From Allocoprococcus sp004560705 (lineage in GTDB: Bacteria > Bacillota > Clostridia > Lachnospirales > Lachnospiraceae), in assembly GCF_052065755.1 (NCBI RefSeq), contig NZ_JBQHTK010000003.1, forward strand, positions 157,809 through 221,808: a DNA stretch of 64,000 nt, given 5' to 3'. Each line of letters starts with the position of its first letter. Position 1 is the first letter of the stretch. Made by a program: the position numbers and the translations under genes. The notes below the pieces were generated by a model. The model was not told where the DNA came from, ran no database searches, and worked only from the letters and a program-made list of their open reading frames with translations. Positions 43,324 through 51,796 of the stretch are shown here, piece by piece.

Positions 43324-43349
43324 TTTTCCGGACACATTACTTTTATAAT
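43324..43349 (+). promoter_or_regulatory. Promoter of the YitT gene with shared motif
   Basis: TTTTCCGGACAC (43324-43335) followed by TATAAT (43344-43349). The motif matches that at 42573-42585. Confidence 0.45.
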
Positions 43350-43369
43350 AGTGCCCGGAGGTAAAAAAT

Positions 43370-44212
43370 ATGAAAAATAAATTTATTTCTTATATTATGA
43401 TCATTTTCGGCGGGACCCTGACCGCTGCCGCATTTGGCCTTTTCGTCCTTCCACAGGGCTTTGTGGCAGGCGGTGTGACCGGTCTTTCCGTCATACTGTC
43501 TGGTTTTATGAACCTGCCTTTATCCTGGATCGTACTCGCCATCAACCTGATTCTTTTTGCACTGGGATGGATCTTTGCCGGAAAAGAGTTCATTTTCAAG
43601 ACTCTGATCATGACCTTTCTGTTCCCGACTCTTCTTGAACTATTCGGCAGAATCACAATATTCGACGCGCTGTCCGCCGACCCTTTCCTGAGCAGTCTGC
43701 TCGCAGGCTGTCTCTTAGGTATCGGCTCCGGTCTGATTCTCCGTGCAAATGGTTCCAGCGGCGGTTTTGATATTTTAGGAGTCGTCCTCAACAAAAAATT
43801 CCAGATTCCGGTATCTTCAGTCATGTACGTCTGTGATTTCGTGATCATTTTGTATCAATCCGTATCCAAACCGCTTCTTTCAACGGTTTACGGAATTGTC
43901 GTCATTCTGTGCAGCAGCATCATGGTAAACAAAATCATCACACAGGGTGAATCCAAAGTACAGCTGTTGATTTTCTCAAAAGAACGCGAGACGATCCGTG
44001 AACATCTGCTGAAGACATTTGATACCGGAGTTACATTATTAAATGCTGAAAGCGGATATCAAAAAGAGAAAGCAAAAGTCATACTGACTATTCTGCCTTA
44101 TAATAAAGTCAGTTCTGTTAAGAAAATGATTTATACGGTAGACCCCTATGCTTTTACGGTGATTAATGGGGTAAATTATGTGGGCGGACGCGGATACAGC
44201 ATCCGGAGGTAG
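43370..44212 (+). CDS. YitT-family membrane protein (DUF161/DUF2179)
   Basis: 280 aa. Five to six helices in residues 1-190 (FVAGGVTGLSVIL, LRANGSSGGFDILGVVLNKKF), then a soluble DUF2179 domain (ERETIREHLLKTFDTGVTLLNAESGY...KVILTILPYNKV). Function is unknown in this widespread Firmicutes family. CCGGAGG precedes the ATG. It is downstream of a Crp-type regulator and ends inside a terminator hairpin. Confidence 0.88.
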   Translation: MKNKFISYIMIIFGGTLTAAAFGLFVLPQGFVAGGVTGLSVILSGFMNLPLSWIVLAINLILFALGWIFAGKEFIFKTLIMTFLFPTLLELFGRITIFDALSADPFLSSLLAGCLLGIGSGLILRANGSSGGFDILGVVLNKKFQIPVSSVMYVCDFVIILYQSVSKPLLSTVYGIVVILCSSIMVNKIITQGESKVQLLIFSKERETIREHLLKTFDTGVTLLNAESGYQKEKAKVILTILPYNKVSSVKKMIYTVDPYAFTVINGVNYVGGRGYSIRR

Positions 44213-44243
44213 GCACCTGCGGATGCTGTATTCACGTCCTTTT
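44187..44243. terminator. Terminator between YitT gene and purine permease
   Basis: A long stem built on GGATACAGCATCCG with CGGATGCTGTATTC. The YitT stop codon is in the loop region, and T-rich sequence follows. Confidence 0.7.
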
Positions 44244-44265
44244 ACCAAAGGCCACATCTTCTGTT

Positions 44266-45660
44266 TTATACTTCCTTTTCTTTTGGAAGTGCAATATTCA
44301 AAACAATCGCAATAATCGCAGCCGGTACAATTCCGGATCCGCCGAACACAAGCTGAAGTGCCTGCGGCAGCTGCGATAAAATGCCGCTGTTCACACCAAT
44401 TCCATATCCCAATCCCAATGCAACCGATACGATAGTAATATTCCGCATCGTCAACGTCTCTTTTGTTATAAGCTGAATACCACTAATGACAATGGATGAG
44501 AACATCATAACAGCTGCACCTCCCAGGACACTCTGCGGCATAATGGAGATCAGCGCTGCCAGTTTCGGGAACAGTCCGCAAAGAATCAAAAATAACGCAC
44601 CGATTGCAAGAGCACCGCGGTTTACGATCTTCGTCATCGTTACCAGACCGACATTCTGGCTGAAAGAAGTATTCGGAAGCACTCCAAAAAGCGCTGCGAA
44701 ACTGGAGCCGACTCCGTCACATACCACACCTCCGGAAAGCTCACTGTCTGTCGCCTCTCTTCCCATTCCGCCTTCCATAACACCGGAAATATCGCCGACC
44801 GTCTCCACGGCCGTCACAACGAACATGATCAGGACAGGAATAATCGCACGAAGATCAAATCTCAACTTTACCGGGAGCAAAGACGGCAGTGCGATCCATT
44901 CTGCCTGCGCTACTTTATCCCAATTCAACACCCATGCCTTCGTATACTCCACACCCTCAGCATTGACAGCGGTGTGCGGAAGTACAGCTCCCATGATGGC
45001 CGCTGCTATGTAACCTACGATAATTCCAATTAAAATGGAGGACGCGCTGGTCATTCCGGTCGTTCCATGTTTAAGGATAATAATCACCACCAGCACAAGG
45101 AATCCCAGAAGCAGATTCTCTACAGAACCAAAGTCGTTCGCATTATTTCCTCCTCCAAATGAATTGACACCCACTCCGATCAATGACAATCCGATGGAAA
45201 GTACTACCGTTCCGGTCACGACTGCCGGGAAGAATTTTCTCAAAGGTTTGATCAAAAATCCAAGCACACTTTCAAACAAACCGCCCAGAACAGAGGCTCC
45301 CATGATGGCACCATACGTAGCTACACCGCCTCCCATGACACCTACCACACTATTAAATACTCCTATGAATCCGGAACTGGTACCCATGATGATCGGCACC
45401 TTCCCTCCGATTGGTCCGATTGCATAAAGCTGAACCAGCGTGACAATACCAGCCACGATCATTGCATTCTGCAGCAGTTCTACCTGAAGATCCGCAAATT
45501 CAGCACCTACCAGCCCACATGCTCCCGTAATAATAAGCAGCGGCGTAAGGTTACCTACAAACATTGCCAAAACATGTTGAAGACCCAACGGAATTGCTTT
45601 TTTAAGAGGAAGTTTCCCATAAAAATCATACTCCGCTCCTTTGTTTTCTACGTTATTCAC
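44266..45660 (-). CDS. NCS2 nucleobase permease (uracil-xanthine/purine type)
   Basis: 464 aa with about 13 helices. LGLQHVLAMFVGNLTPLLI at the start, the NCS2 signature around QNVGLVTMTKIVNRGAL, AVETVGDISGVMEGGMGREATDSEL and GVLPNTSFSQNVG indicate a xanthine/urate-like permease. GGAGAGAG precedes the ATG. I found no purine riboswitch in the short leader. Confidence 0.9.
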   Translation of the reverse strand: MNNVENKGAEYDFYGKLPLKKAIPLGLQHVLAMFVGNLTPLLIITGACGLVGAEFADLQVELLQNAMIVAGIVTLVQLYAIGPIGGKVPIIMGTSSGFIGVFNSVVGVMGGGVATYGAIMGASVLGGLFESVLGFLIKPLRKFFPAVVTGTVVLSIGLSLIGVGVNSFGGGNNANDFGSVENLLLGFLVLVVIIILKHGTTGMTSASSILIGIIVGYIAAAIMGAVLPHTAVNAEGVEYTKAWVLNWDKVAQAEWIALPSLLPVKLRFDLRAIIPVLIMFVVTAVETVGDISGVMEGGMGREATDSELSGGVVCDGVGSSFAALFGVLPNTSFSQNVGLVTMTKIVNRGALAIGALFLILCGLFPKLAALISIMPQSVLGGAAVMMFSSIVISGIQLITKETLTMRNITIVSVALGLGYGIGVNSGILSQLPQALQLVFGGSGIVPAAIIAIVLNIALPKEKEV

Positions 45661-45796
45661 TTTACTCTCTCCTTACTTATGTAAATATATTACTTTTCTA
45701 TAATAGTATATCATTGTCAAATACGCAAGAACTGAGTCAAATAAATATTTTTCGATTATTTCATACAATCGGAAAAGCGCATATGCCAAACTCCAT

Positions 45797-45911
45797 ATGT
45801 ATGTCAAAAACTCCCACGCAAAATAAGTGCAATGGAAGTTCCTTTTTTAACTATTTAATTTCTTATTCCTATCACCAACAGTGTACAACTTCTGAGCGAT
45901 AGCCGCCTGTT
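45797..45911 (-). pseudogene. Duplicated 3' end and terminator of ppdK
   Basis: About 115 bases are roughly 80% identical to 48854-48971, in the same orientation. They include the last codons of ppdK (AAIAQK) and the terminator region. The stop codon position reads TTG here. With the intact ppdK end it brackets a 3-kb segment carrying accessory genes. Confidence 0.75.
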
Positions 45912-46045
45912 GGGTTTAAGGTGGATAGAAGGACACTTAAAACAAATTCCTTTCAACCACCTATTTCTGCTTCATCTGAAGAAGAAAATCTCCGATCAAT
46001 TCATAAAAAGTCACCTCTATCCGGCAAAACCAAATAAATTCGAAT

Positions 46046-46471
46046 TTACTTTCTTCTCTCATACTCCGCAATCAGTAACGGCTGAATCAACGGATAAGTC
46101 CATTCATCTGGTAATTCATCCAGCAAGACCACCTTTTCCATTTCACTGTGCAATTCTTCTTCAAACTCTGTTATATCTGCAAAATACAGCATTCCATATG
46201 TTTCTTCGCCTGTATCATTTACTCTATTTTTCCCTGTAACAGAATATACGCAAATGGGGGTTATTGAAAACTCAAGTGCCCCAGTTTCTTCTTTCAGCTC
46301 TCTCCTGGCTGTATCTTCAATTAACTCTCCAGCTTCTCTATGACCACCTGGTACTTCATAAGTATCTCTATCTCTATGTTTACAAAACACCCATTTACTA
46401 TTTGATTTGGAAATTATAACAGCAAATTTCAACAAATCATCATCAATCTTATCATAAAACTTAACTAGCAT
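46046..46471 (-). CDS. Nudix hydrolase
   Basis: 141 aa. A complete Nudix box lies at residues 43-65 (G...E...RELKEETG), in an otherwise short single-domain protein. These hydrolyse nucleoside diphosphates linked to another group; the substrate is unknown. AAAGGAGAAAA precedes the ATG. It lies in the ppdK-flanked accessory segment. Confidence 0.85.
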   Translation of the reverse strand: MLVKFYDKIDDDLLKFAVIISKSNSKWVFCKHRDRDTYEVPGGHREAGELIEDTARRELKEETGALEFSITPICVYSVTGKNRVNDTGEETYGMLYFADITEFEEELHSEMEKVVLLDELPDEWTYPLIQPLLIAEYERRK

Positions 46472-46480
46472 TTTTCTCCT

Positions 46481-46678
46481 TTATCTTTCACATAAAACCA
46501 GAATACCTTCTCCATCAATTCTGCTTATTATTTCTCTTATAGTTGTAATCTCCTCACTTTTGACAAGGTTGACCTTTTTCGGTTGCTCAAACTGATAGCA
46601 CTCTTTAATCAATTTGCAGACCGTATCATCTACGCCTGCTTTTTGTTTCCGCCATAAGTACCTCCGTGATATTTTATC
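46481..46678 (-). pseudogene. Open frame without start codon, probable gene fragment
   Basis: Between the stop at 46679-46681 and the stop at 46481-46483 runs a 65-codon open frame (SRRYLWRKQKAG..., LIKECYQFEQPKKVNL, ending GEGILVLCER) with codon use like a real gene but no ATG, GTG or TTG near its beginning. It ends seven bases before the Nudix ATG. Possibly the tail of a deleted gene. Family not recognised. Confidence 0.35.
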
Positions 46679-46753
46679 TTATTTGCTCTGCACCTACCAC
46701 CTATCACAATCCCCTGGTCAATTCAAATCTTTCTCATACTAGATTTCTCATCA

Positions 46754-47056
46754 TCAAATGTATTCAAAAATTCCCTGAATAGCATCAGATACGTTAATCA
46801 TTTCTGAAATTGGCAATCTATCTACTTTCTTGTAACCACGAAGCGACATATCTAACAACGCAAGTTTTTCACATTGTATATAGCCTTCATTTTCTTCTGT
46901 ATCCATCCATATATGAAGAGGACCCGGAGTAGAATTTTTAATAATTGGACATCCAATTATTTCACCACTAGTATTAAAAAAACCCTTACTAACCACCAAT
47001 ACGGGATGTTTTATTTTTTCAATCTTGAGAATATCTCCTTGATGTAAAAATTCCAT
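46754..47056 (-). CDS. PemK/MazF-like toxin
   Basis: 100 aa. HQGDILKIEKIKHPVLVVSKGFFN is the PemK/MazF barrel start and IIGCPIIKN.TPGPLHIW the central strands; family members are sequence-specific mRNA interferases. Its ATG overlaps the antitoxin stop as TAATG, and GAGAGG lies in the antitoxin gene, so translation is coupled. Activity is unproven. Confidence 0.75.
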   Translation of the reverse strand: MEFLHQGDILKIEKIKHPVLVVSKGFFNTSGEIIGCPIIKNSTPGPLHIWMDTEENEGYIQCEKLALLDMSLRGYKKVDRLPISEMINVSDAIQGIFEYI

Positions 47057-47298
47057 TACCATACCTCTCTTCCGGCAGGTTCACCCCAATCATATTCGCC
47101 ATCAAGCATTAGCTTTCCATCAAACTCAGCGGCTCTCTCTTCCAAAGTTTTATGACGAAATGGTTTCACCAAAGTGATTACACCATTTGATACCGTGACA
47201 TCCAAAAACTCATTCAATGTGACTCCTGCACTTCTCAACACTTCTTTTGGCAATCTAATTCCTTGACTATTTCCCCATTCTTTTACCTGTGCTTGCAT
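47056..47298 (-). CDS. MazE/AbrB-like antitoxin
   Basis: 80 aa. The N-terminal AbrB-type DNA-binding arm reads VKEWGNSQGIRLPKEVLRSAGV, and the acidic C-terminus (EERAAEFDGKLMLDGEYDWGEP) would wrap the toxin. AAGGAGG precedes the ATG. A perfect palindrome lies 19-43 bases upstream, the expected place for autoregulation. Confidence 0.82.
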   Translation of the reverse strand: MQAQVKEWGNSQGIRLPKEVLRSAGVTLNEFLDVTVSNGVITLVKPFRHKTLEERAAEFDGKLMLDGEYDWGEPAGREVW

Positions 47299-47316
47299 AT
47301 AGATACCTCCTTATGC

Positions 47317-47341
47317 TTAGTATATACATAGTATATACTAA
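47317..47341. promoter_or_regulatory. Palindromic operator of the MazEF-like pair
   Basis: TTAGTATATAC and GTATATACTAA form a perfect 11-bp inverted repeat with a 3-base spacer. The arm contains a TATACT -10-like box, so binding would block transcription. Confidence 0.7.
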
Positions 47342-47538
47342 ATGACAGAAAATATCAATTAAATTCTCTTGATAGCAATAAATGTGCAGATAAATATGTT
47401 TGTAACGAAATGCTGATTTCATTCTAATATGCTTCTTTGTAGGTGAAGGAAATGCACTTAAAAACGTTTTCTGTATACGCGGGATGGTTCTCCATTGATA
47501 TCGTTCATCATTTACAAGGAGCAACACTTTCACATTTT

Positions 47539-47560
47539 CGCCTACATAGGCGGGAGTCAT
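47539..47560 (-). repeat. Possible partial copy of the dispersed hairpin repeat
   Basis: GCCTACATAGGC followed by GGGAGTCAT matches the inner hairpin and GGGAGTCAT tail seen at 54159-54180. Confidence 0.35.
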
Positions 47561-47576
47561 CCCTCATCTGATAGAT

Positions 47577-48296
47577 CTATTTCATAGCCACAAATTTTGC
47601 ATCTTCTTCATCGAAATAGTCATCCATATTACTGCTAAATCCGCTTGCCTTCCAAGCTTGTTCAAATGTAATATCTTTTATATTACTCAAGAAGACAAAT
47701 GTGCTGTCTTTAGTTGAATTATTCATTCTACCTGTAATTTCCAATCTATATTGGTATGTATAATCGTCTGTTTTCCAAGTCTCGTCACTCATTTCATAAT
47801 ACCTGACCATAGTAACCAGCTTATCATTTTCAAAATATTCTTCAACGAATTCTGAGTTCGTCACCTCATAAGTCTTGATTACAGATGGTTCTGTTTGAGC
47901 GGAAGCAGGTTTCGTCCATTCACCTGTATCAACATTCTTTTGTAACACAAGTTCATATCCACCATCTGCACGACAAAAATAGATTTCTGCATCATTTTCA
48001 TCCAAGTCTAATTCAAATTCGCTTTTTGCACCAAATGAACTATTAAGTCCTCCAAAAGTTGAAAAAAAAGTAAGGTAATGTGGTTTTACCCCACCACCAC
48101 CATCCTTAAAACCTCTTATATATCCCATAGACGACATAACCCCGACATTGAAATTCAACTTTTTTCCATCTTCTGATACGGAATATTCAGTTAATACCAC
48201 ATCTGTTCTCCTTCTAAATCCCGCTCCAATAAAAAAGGATAAAACCAGTACACCTATGACTATTATTGTAACAATAACTATCTTCTTTTTCTTCAT
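47577..48296 (-). CDS. Membrane-anchored extracellular protein, unknown
   Basis: 239 aa. A Lys-rich start and one helix (residues 7-26) act as an uncleaved anchor or signal. The remainder is hydrophilic and beta-rich-looking (LTEYSVSEDGKKLNFNVGVMSSMGYIRGFKDGGGG, FYCRADGGYELVLQKN-like). No catalytic motif or known family is seen. It starts 24 bases after a DUF6440-like miniprotein gene. Confidence 0.6.
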   Translation of the reverse strand: MKKKKIVIVTIIVIGVLVLSFFIGAGFRRRTDVVLTEYSVSEDGKKLNFNVGVMSSMGYIRGFKDGGGGVKPHYLTFFSTFGGLNSSFGAKSEFELDLDENDAEIYFCRADGGYELVLQKNVDTGEWTKPASAQTEPSVIKTYEVTNSEFVEEYFENDKLVTMVRYYEMSDETWKTDDYTYQYRLEITGRMNNSTKDSTFVFLSNIKDITFEQAWKASGFSSNMDDYFDEEDAKFVAMK

Positions 48297-48320
48297 ACGA
48301 GGAACCCTCCCGACTTATAT

Positions 48321-48443
48321 TTATCTATTGATTATCGAAGAAATAACCGGTTTCTCTTCTCTATCCAATAGTGGTGTCATCCCACCAGCATTTCCACTTG
48401 CGTGAAAGACATAGTTTACACCACAGACTTTTTCCTTATTCAT
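48321..48443 (-). CDS. DUF6440-like miniprotein
   Basis: 40 aa starting MNKEKVCGVNYVFHASGNAGGMTPLLDREEKPV, which matches the core of the DUF6440 family (GVNY.F...GNAGG.TPLLD..GKPV). Full family members are nearly twice as long, so this is a short or N-terminally truncated version. AGAGGAAGG precedes the ATG. Function unknown. Confidence 0.5.
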   Translation of the reverse strand: MNKEKVCGVNYVFHASGNAGGMTPLLDREEKPVISSIINR

Positions 48444-48507
48444 AAACCTTCCTCTCTTTATCAAATTCTTGAATGTGATATAGTGTAATTTTACCCTCTC
48501 CACCATT

Positions 48508-48751
48508 ACGGCTGAAAAATAACTTTTCCAGAATATAACCGTGAATTTTAATTATCAATTACGGCTGCAATACACCTTTTGTTATTTGTAACCGTTTGAT
48601 TCATTTAAATTTACGGCTGTAATCAAATTTTTGTATTCTGAGCCGTTTGATTTGCCTATATTCCACGGCTACAATCAAGATTTCTGTATCTCGAGCCGTT
48701 TTGTTCCTTTATTTCTACAGTTACATACCTATTCTTTCATATTATAGCCGT
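48508..48751. repeat. 52-bp tandem array of inverted ACGGCT/AGCCGT pairs
   Basis: Five degenerate units. ACGGCT begins at 48508, 48561, 48613 and 48665 (ACAGTT at 48717), and its inverse AGCCGT (or AACCGT) at 48537, 48590, 48641, 48694 and 48746. The period is 52-53 bases. Each unit can form a 6-bp stem around a 23-25-base A+T-rich loop. The rest of 48444-48948 holds only the ppdK terminator. Confidence 0.75.
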
Positions 48752-48867
48752 TCCGCGCTGTAAAATCCATCCCATACTAATAAATCTATTCTAATAATAA
48801 ATCCACTCCTCGCCCGGCGCACCACTTAAAAAGATCCCCTGGACTTTTTTGACGTATGCATGACAAA

Positions 48868-48907
48868 AAAACTCCCATCACACGATAAGTGAAATGGGAG
48901 TTTTTTT
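48868..48907 (-). terminator. Terminator of ppdK
   Basis: ACTCCCAT pairs with ATGGGAGT, with an inner TCAC/GTGA stem, flanked by A and T runs. It lies about 40 bases after the ppdK stop. Confidence 0.8.
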
Positions 48908-48948
48908 ATTAACTAATTAATTTCTTTATACCTGTCACCAGCGGTGCA

Positions 48949-51576
48949 TTACTTCTGAGCGATAGCAGCCTGTGCTGCAGCCAGACGTGCGATCGGTACA
49001 CGGAATGGTGAGCAAGATACATAGTCAAGACCGATCTTGTTGCAGAATTCTACAGAAGACGGATCTCCACCGTGCTCTCCACAGATACCGATGTGAAGCT
49101 TCGGATTAACCGGTTTTCCTAAGTTAATAGCCATTTCCATTAACTTACCAACGCCATTCTGATCAAGTTTAGCAAACGGATCATTCTCGAAGATCTTAGC
49201 ATCATAGTATGCGTTCAGGAACTTACCAGCGTCATCACGTGAGAAGCCGAATGTCATCTGTGTCAAGTCGTTTGTACCGAAGCAGAAGAAGTCAGCTTCT
49301 TTAGCGATCTCATCAGCTGTAAGAGCAGCTCTTGGGATCTCGATCATAGTACCTACTTCGTATTCAAGGTCGATGCCTGCAGCAGCGATTTCTGCGTCTG
49401 CAGTCTCAACAACGAATTTCTTAACGTATTTTAACTCTTTGATCTCGCCAACCAGCGGAATCATGATTTCCGGTTTAACTGCCCAATCCGGATGAGCTTT
49501 TTTAACATTGATAGCTGCACGGATAACAGCCTTTGTCTGCATCTTAGCGATTTCCGGATAAGTTACAGCAAGACGGCATCCACGATGTCCCATCATTGGG
49601 TTGAATTCATGCAGAGAATCGATAATAGCTTTGATCTGCTCTACAGTCTTACCCTGAGCATCAGCAAGTTTCTTGATATCTTCTTCTTCTGTCGGAACGA
49701 ATTCATGAAGCGGCGGATCAAGGAAACGGATAGTAACCGGATTTCCTTCCAGTGCTTCGTAAAGTGCTTCGAAGTCTCCCTGCTGTTCCGGAAGGATTTT
49801 CTCAAGTGCAACTTCTCTTTCTTCTACAGTCTCAGCACAGATCATTTCACGGAATGCATCAATTCTGTTTCCTTCGAAGAACATATGCTCTGTACGGCAA
49901 AGTCCGATACCTTCTGCTCCAAGTTCACGAGCTTTCTTAGCATCTGCCGGTGTATCAGCATTTGTACGAACTTTCATTGTTCTGTATTTGTCAGCCCATC
50001 CCATGATTCTTCCGAATTCGCCTGCAATCGTAGCATCAACAGTCGGGATGATTCCATCATAGATGTTACCTGTAGATCCATCAAGAGAGATCGGATCTCC
50101 TTCATGGAATTCTTTTCCGCCTAATGTGAATTTCTTGTTTTCTTCATCCATTGTGATATCGCCGCATCCGGATACACAGCAGGTTCCCATACCACGAGCT
50201 ACTACGGCAGCGTGAGATGTCATACCACCACGAACTGTCAGGATACCCTGAGCAGATTTCATACCTGTAATATCTTCCGGTGAAGTTTCAAGACGTACAA
50301 GAACAACTTTTTCTCCTCTTGCAGCCCATTCAACAGCGTCATCAGCTGTAAATACGATCTTACCGCAGGCAGCTCCAGGAGAAGCTCCAAGTGCTTTTGC
50401 CATTGGTGTAGCAGCCTTAAGTGCTGCAGCATCAAACTGCGGATGAAGCAGTGTATCCAGGTTACGAGGATCGATCATTGCAACTGCCTCTTCTTCTGTT
50501 CTCATTCCTTCATCAACAAGATCACATGCGATCTTCAGAGCAGCCTGAGCGGTTCTCTTACCGTTACGTGTCTGAAGCATGTACAGTTTACCATGTTCAA
50601 CAGTAAACTCCATATCCTGCATATCTCTGTAGTGTGTTTCCAGCGTCTTGCATACTTCTTTGAACTGTTTGAATGCTTCCGGGAATTTCTCTTCCATTTC
50701 AGAAATGTGCATTGGTGTACGAACACCGGCAACAACGTCTTCACCCTGAGCATTTGTAAGGAATTCTCCGAACAGTCCGTTATTTCCTGTAGCCGGGTCA
50801 CGTGTAAATGCAACACCTGTACCACAGTCATCACCCATGTTACCGAATGCCATCATCTGTACGTTAACAGCAGTTCCCCATGAATACGGGATATCGTTAT
50901 CACGACGATATACGTTAGCTCTCGGGTTGTCCCAAGAACGGAATACGGCTTTGATTGCTCCCATTAACTGTTCCTTCGGATCAGACGGGAAATCAGCACC
51001 GATTTTTTCTTTATATTCAGCTTTGAACTGATTAGCAAGTTCTTTCAGATCGTCTGCTGTAAGTTCAACGTCCTGTTTAACGCCTCTTTCAGCTTTCATC
51101 TTGTCGATCAGTTCTTCGAAGTATTTCTTACCTACTTCCATAACTACATCTGAATACATCTGGATAAATCTTCTGTAGCAGTCCCAAGCCCAACGAGCAT
51201 TGCCGGACTTTTCAGCAAGTACAGCGACAACTTCTTCGTTCAGACCAAGGTTCAGGATTGTATCCATCATACCTGGCATAGATGCTCTTGCACCAGAACG
51301 AACTGAAACAAGAAGAGGATTCTCTTTGTCACCGAATTTCTTTCCTGTGACTTCTTCCATCTTTGTGATAGCTTCCATGATCTGTGCCATGATTTCATCA
51401 TTGATCTGTCTTCCGTCTTCATAGTACTGTGTACAAGCTTCTGTTGTGATTGTGAAGCCCTGAGGTACCGGAAGTCCTAAAGCGGTCATTTCAGCAAGGT
51501 TGGCACCTTTTCCACCAAGCAGGTTTCTCATGGTAGCGTTACCTTCTGTAAACATGTAAACCCATTTTGTTGCCAT
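48949..51576 (-). CDS. ppdK: Pyruvate phosphate dikinase
   Basis: 875 aa, the normal length. It interconverts pyruvate, ATP and phosphate with PEP, AMP and pyrophosphate. The N-terminal ATP-binding domain starts MATKWVYMFTEGNA and LLGGKGANLAEM. The phosphohistidine domain has GGMTSHAAVVARGMG (catalytic His), and the C-terminal PEP/pyruvate barrel has GHRGCRLAVTYPEIA and GTNDLTQMTFGFSRDD. GAGGAGG precedes the ATG at 51576; an extension to 51636 is rejected. A strong promoter is at 51709-51737. Its 3' end is duplicated 3 kb away. Confidence 0.97.
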   Translation of the reverse strand: MATKWVYMFTEGNATMRNLLGGKGANLAEMTALGLPVPQGFTITTEACTQYYEDGRQINDEIMAQIMEAITKMEEVTGKKFGDKENPLLVSVRSGARASMPGMMDTILNLGLNEEVVAVLAEKSGNARWAWDCYRRFIQMYSDVVMEVGKKYFEELIDKMKAERGVKQDVELTADDLKELANQFKAEYKEKIGADFPSDPKEQLMGAIKAVFRSWDNPRANVYRRDNDIPYSWGTAVNVQMMAFGNMGDDCGTGVAFTRDPATGNNGLFGEFLTNAQGEDVVAGVRTPMHISEMEEKFPEAFKQFKEVCKTLETHYRDMQDMEFTVEHGKLYMLQTRNGKRTAQAALKIACDLVDEGMRTEEEAVAMIDPRNLDTLLHPQFDAAALKAATPMAKALGASPGAACGKIVFTADDAVEWAARGEKVVLVRLETSPEDITGMKSAQGILTVRGGMTSHAAVVARGMGTCCVSGCGDITMDEENKKFTLGGKEFHEGDPISLDGSTGNIYDGIIPTVDATIAGEFGRIMGWADKYRTMKVRTNADTPADAKKARELGAEGIGLCRTEHMFFEGNRIDAFREMICAETVEEREVALEKILPEQQGDFEALYEALEGNPVTIRFLDPPLHEFVPTEEEDIKKLADAQGKTVEQIKAIIDSLHEFNPMMGHRGCRLAVTYPEIAKMQTKAVIRAAINVKKAHPDWAVKPEIMIPLVGEIKELKYVKKFVVETADAEIAAAGIDLEYEVGTMIEIPRAALTADEIAKEADFFCFGTNDLTQMTFGFSRDDAGKFLNAYYDAKIFENDPFAKLDQNGVGKLMEMAINLGKPVNPKLHIGICGEHGGDPSSVEFCNKIGLDYVSCSPFRVPIARLAAAQAAIAQK

Positions 51577-51708
51577 TTTACTTTTCCTCCTCGTATTTGA
51601 TTGAAAAAATAGATGTATATAAAACATGAAAAGCACGACTTTACAAACTGAATAAAGCCGTCGCTCCCCTTATCTTATAACCCCAATCATGCGGTTTTCC
51701 GCACTAAT

Positions 51709-51737
51709 ATTGTAAAGGTTTTGGTAAAATTCGTCAA
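51709..51737 (-). promoter_or_regulatory. Promoter of ppdK
   Basis: On the minus strand TTGACG (51732-51737) and TACAAT (51709-51714), spacer 17. The leader of about 125 bases can form small hairpins (for example GCGG/CCGC near 51690). Confidence 0.7.
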
Positions 51738-51796
51738 GCGTTTTTCCTGATGTTGGAATATTTCTCTCCATTACTTTATAATTCTCTACTTTTTAC

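Noticed and set aside
45661..45760. Purine riboswitch upstream of the nucleobase permease
   Set aside because: The leader is too short and the conserved purine-riboswitch core is not seen.
47267..47560. Minus-strand open frame of 97 codons before the antitoxin gene
   Set aside because: It runs through the operator palindrome and the antitoxin start in another frame, lacks a ribosome site, and its first codons are the repeat at 47539-47560.
48508..48751. CRISPR array
   Set aside because: Units are degenerate over their whole length, the spacer-like parts resemble each other, and no cas gene is present.
49492..50124. Plus-strand open frame of 210 codons
   Set aside because: Antisense to ppdK with Ser/Phe/Cys-rich shadow composition.
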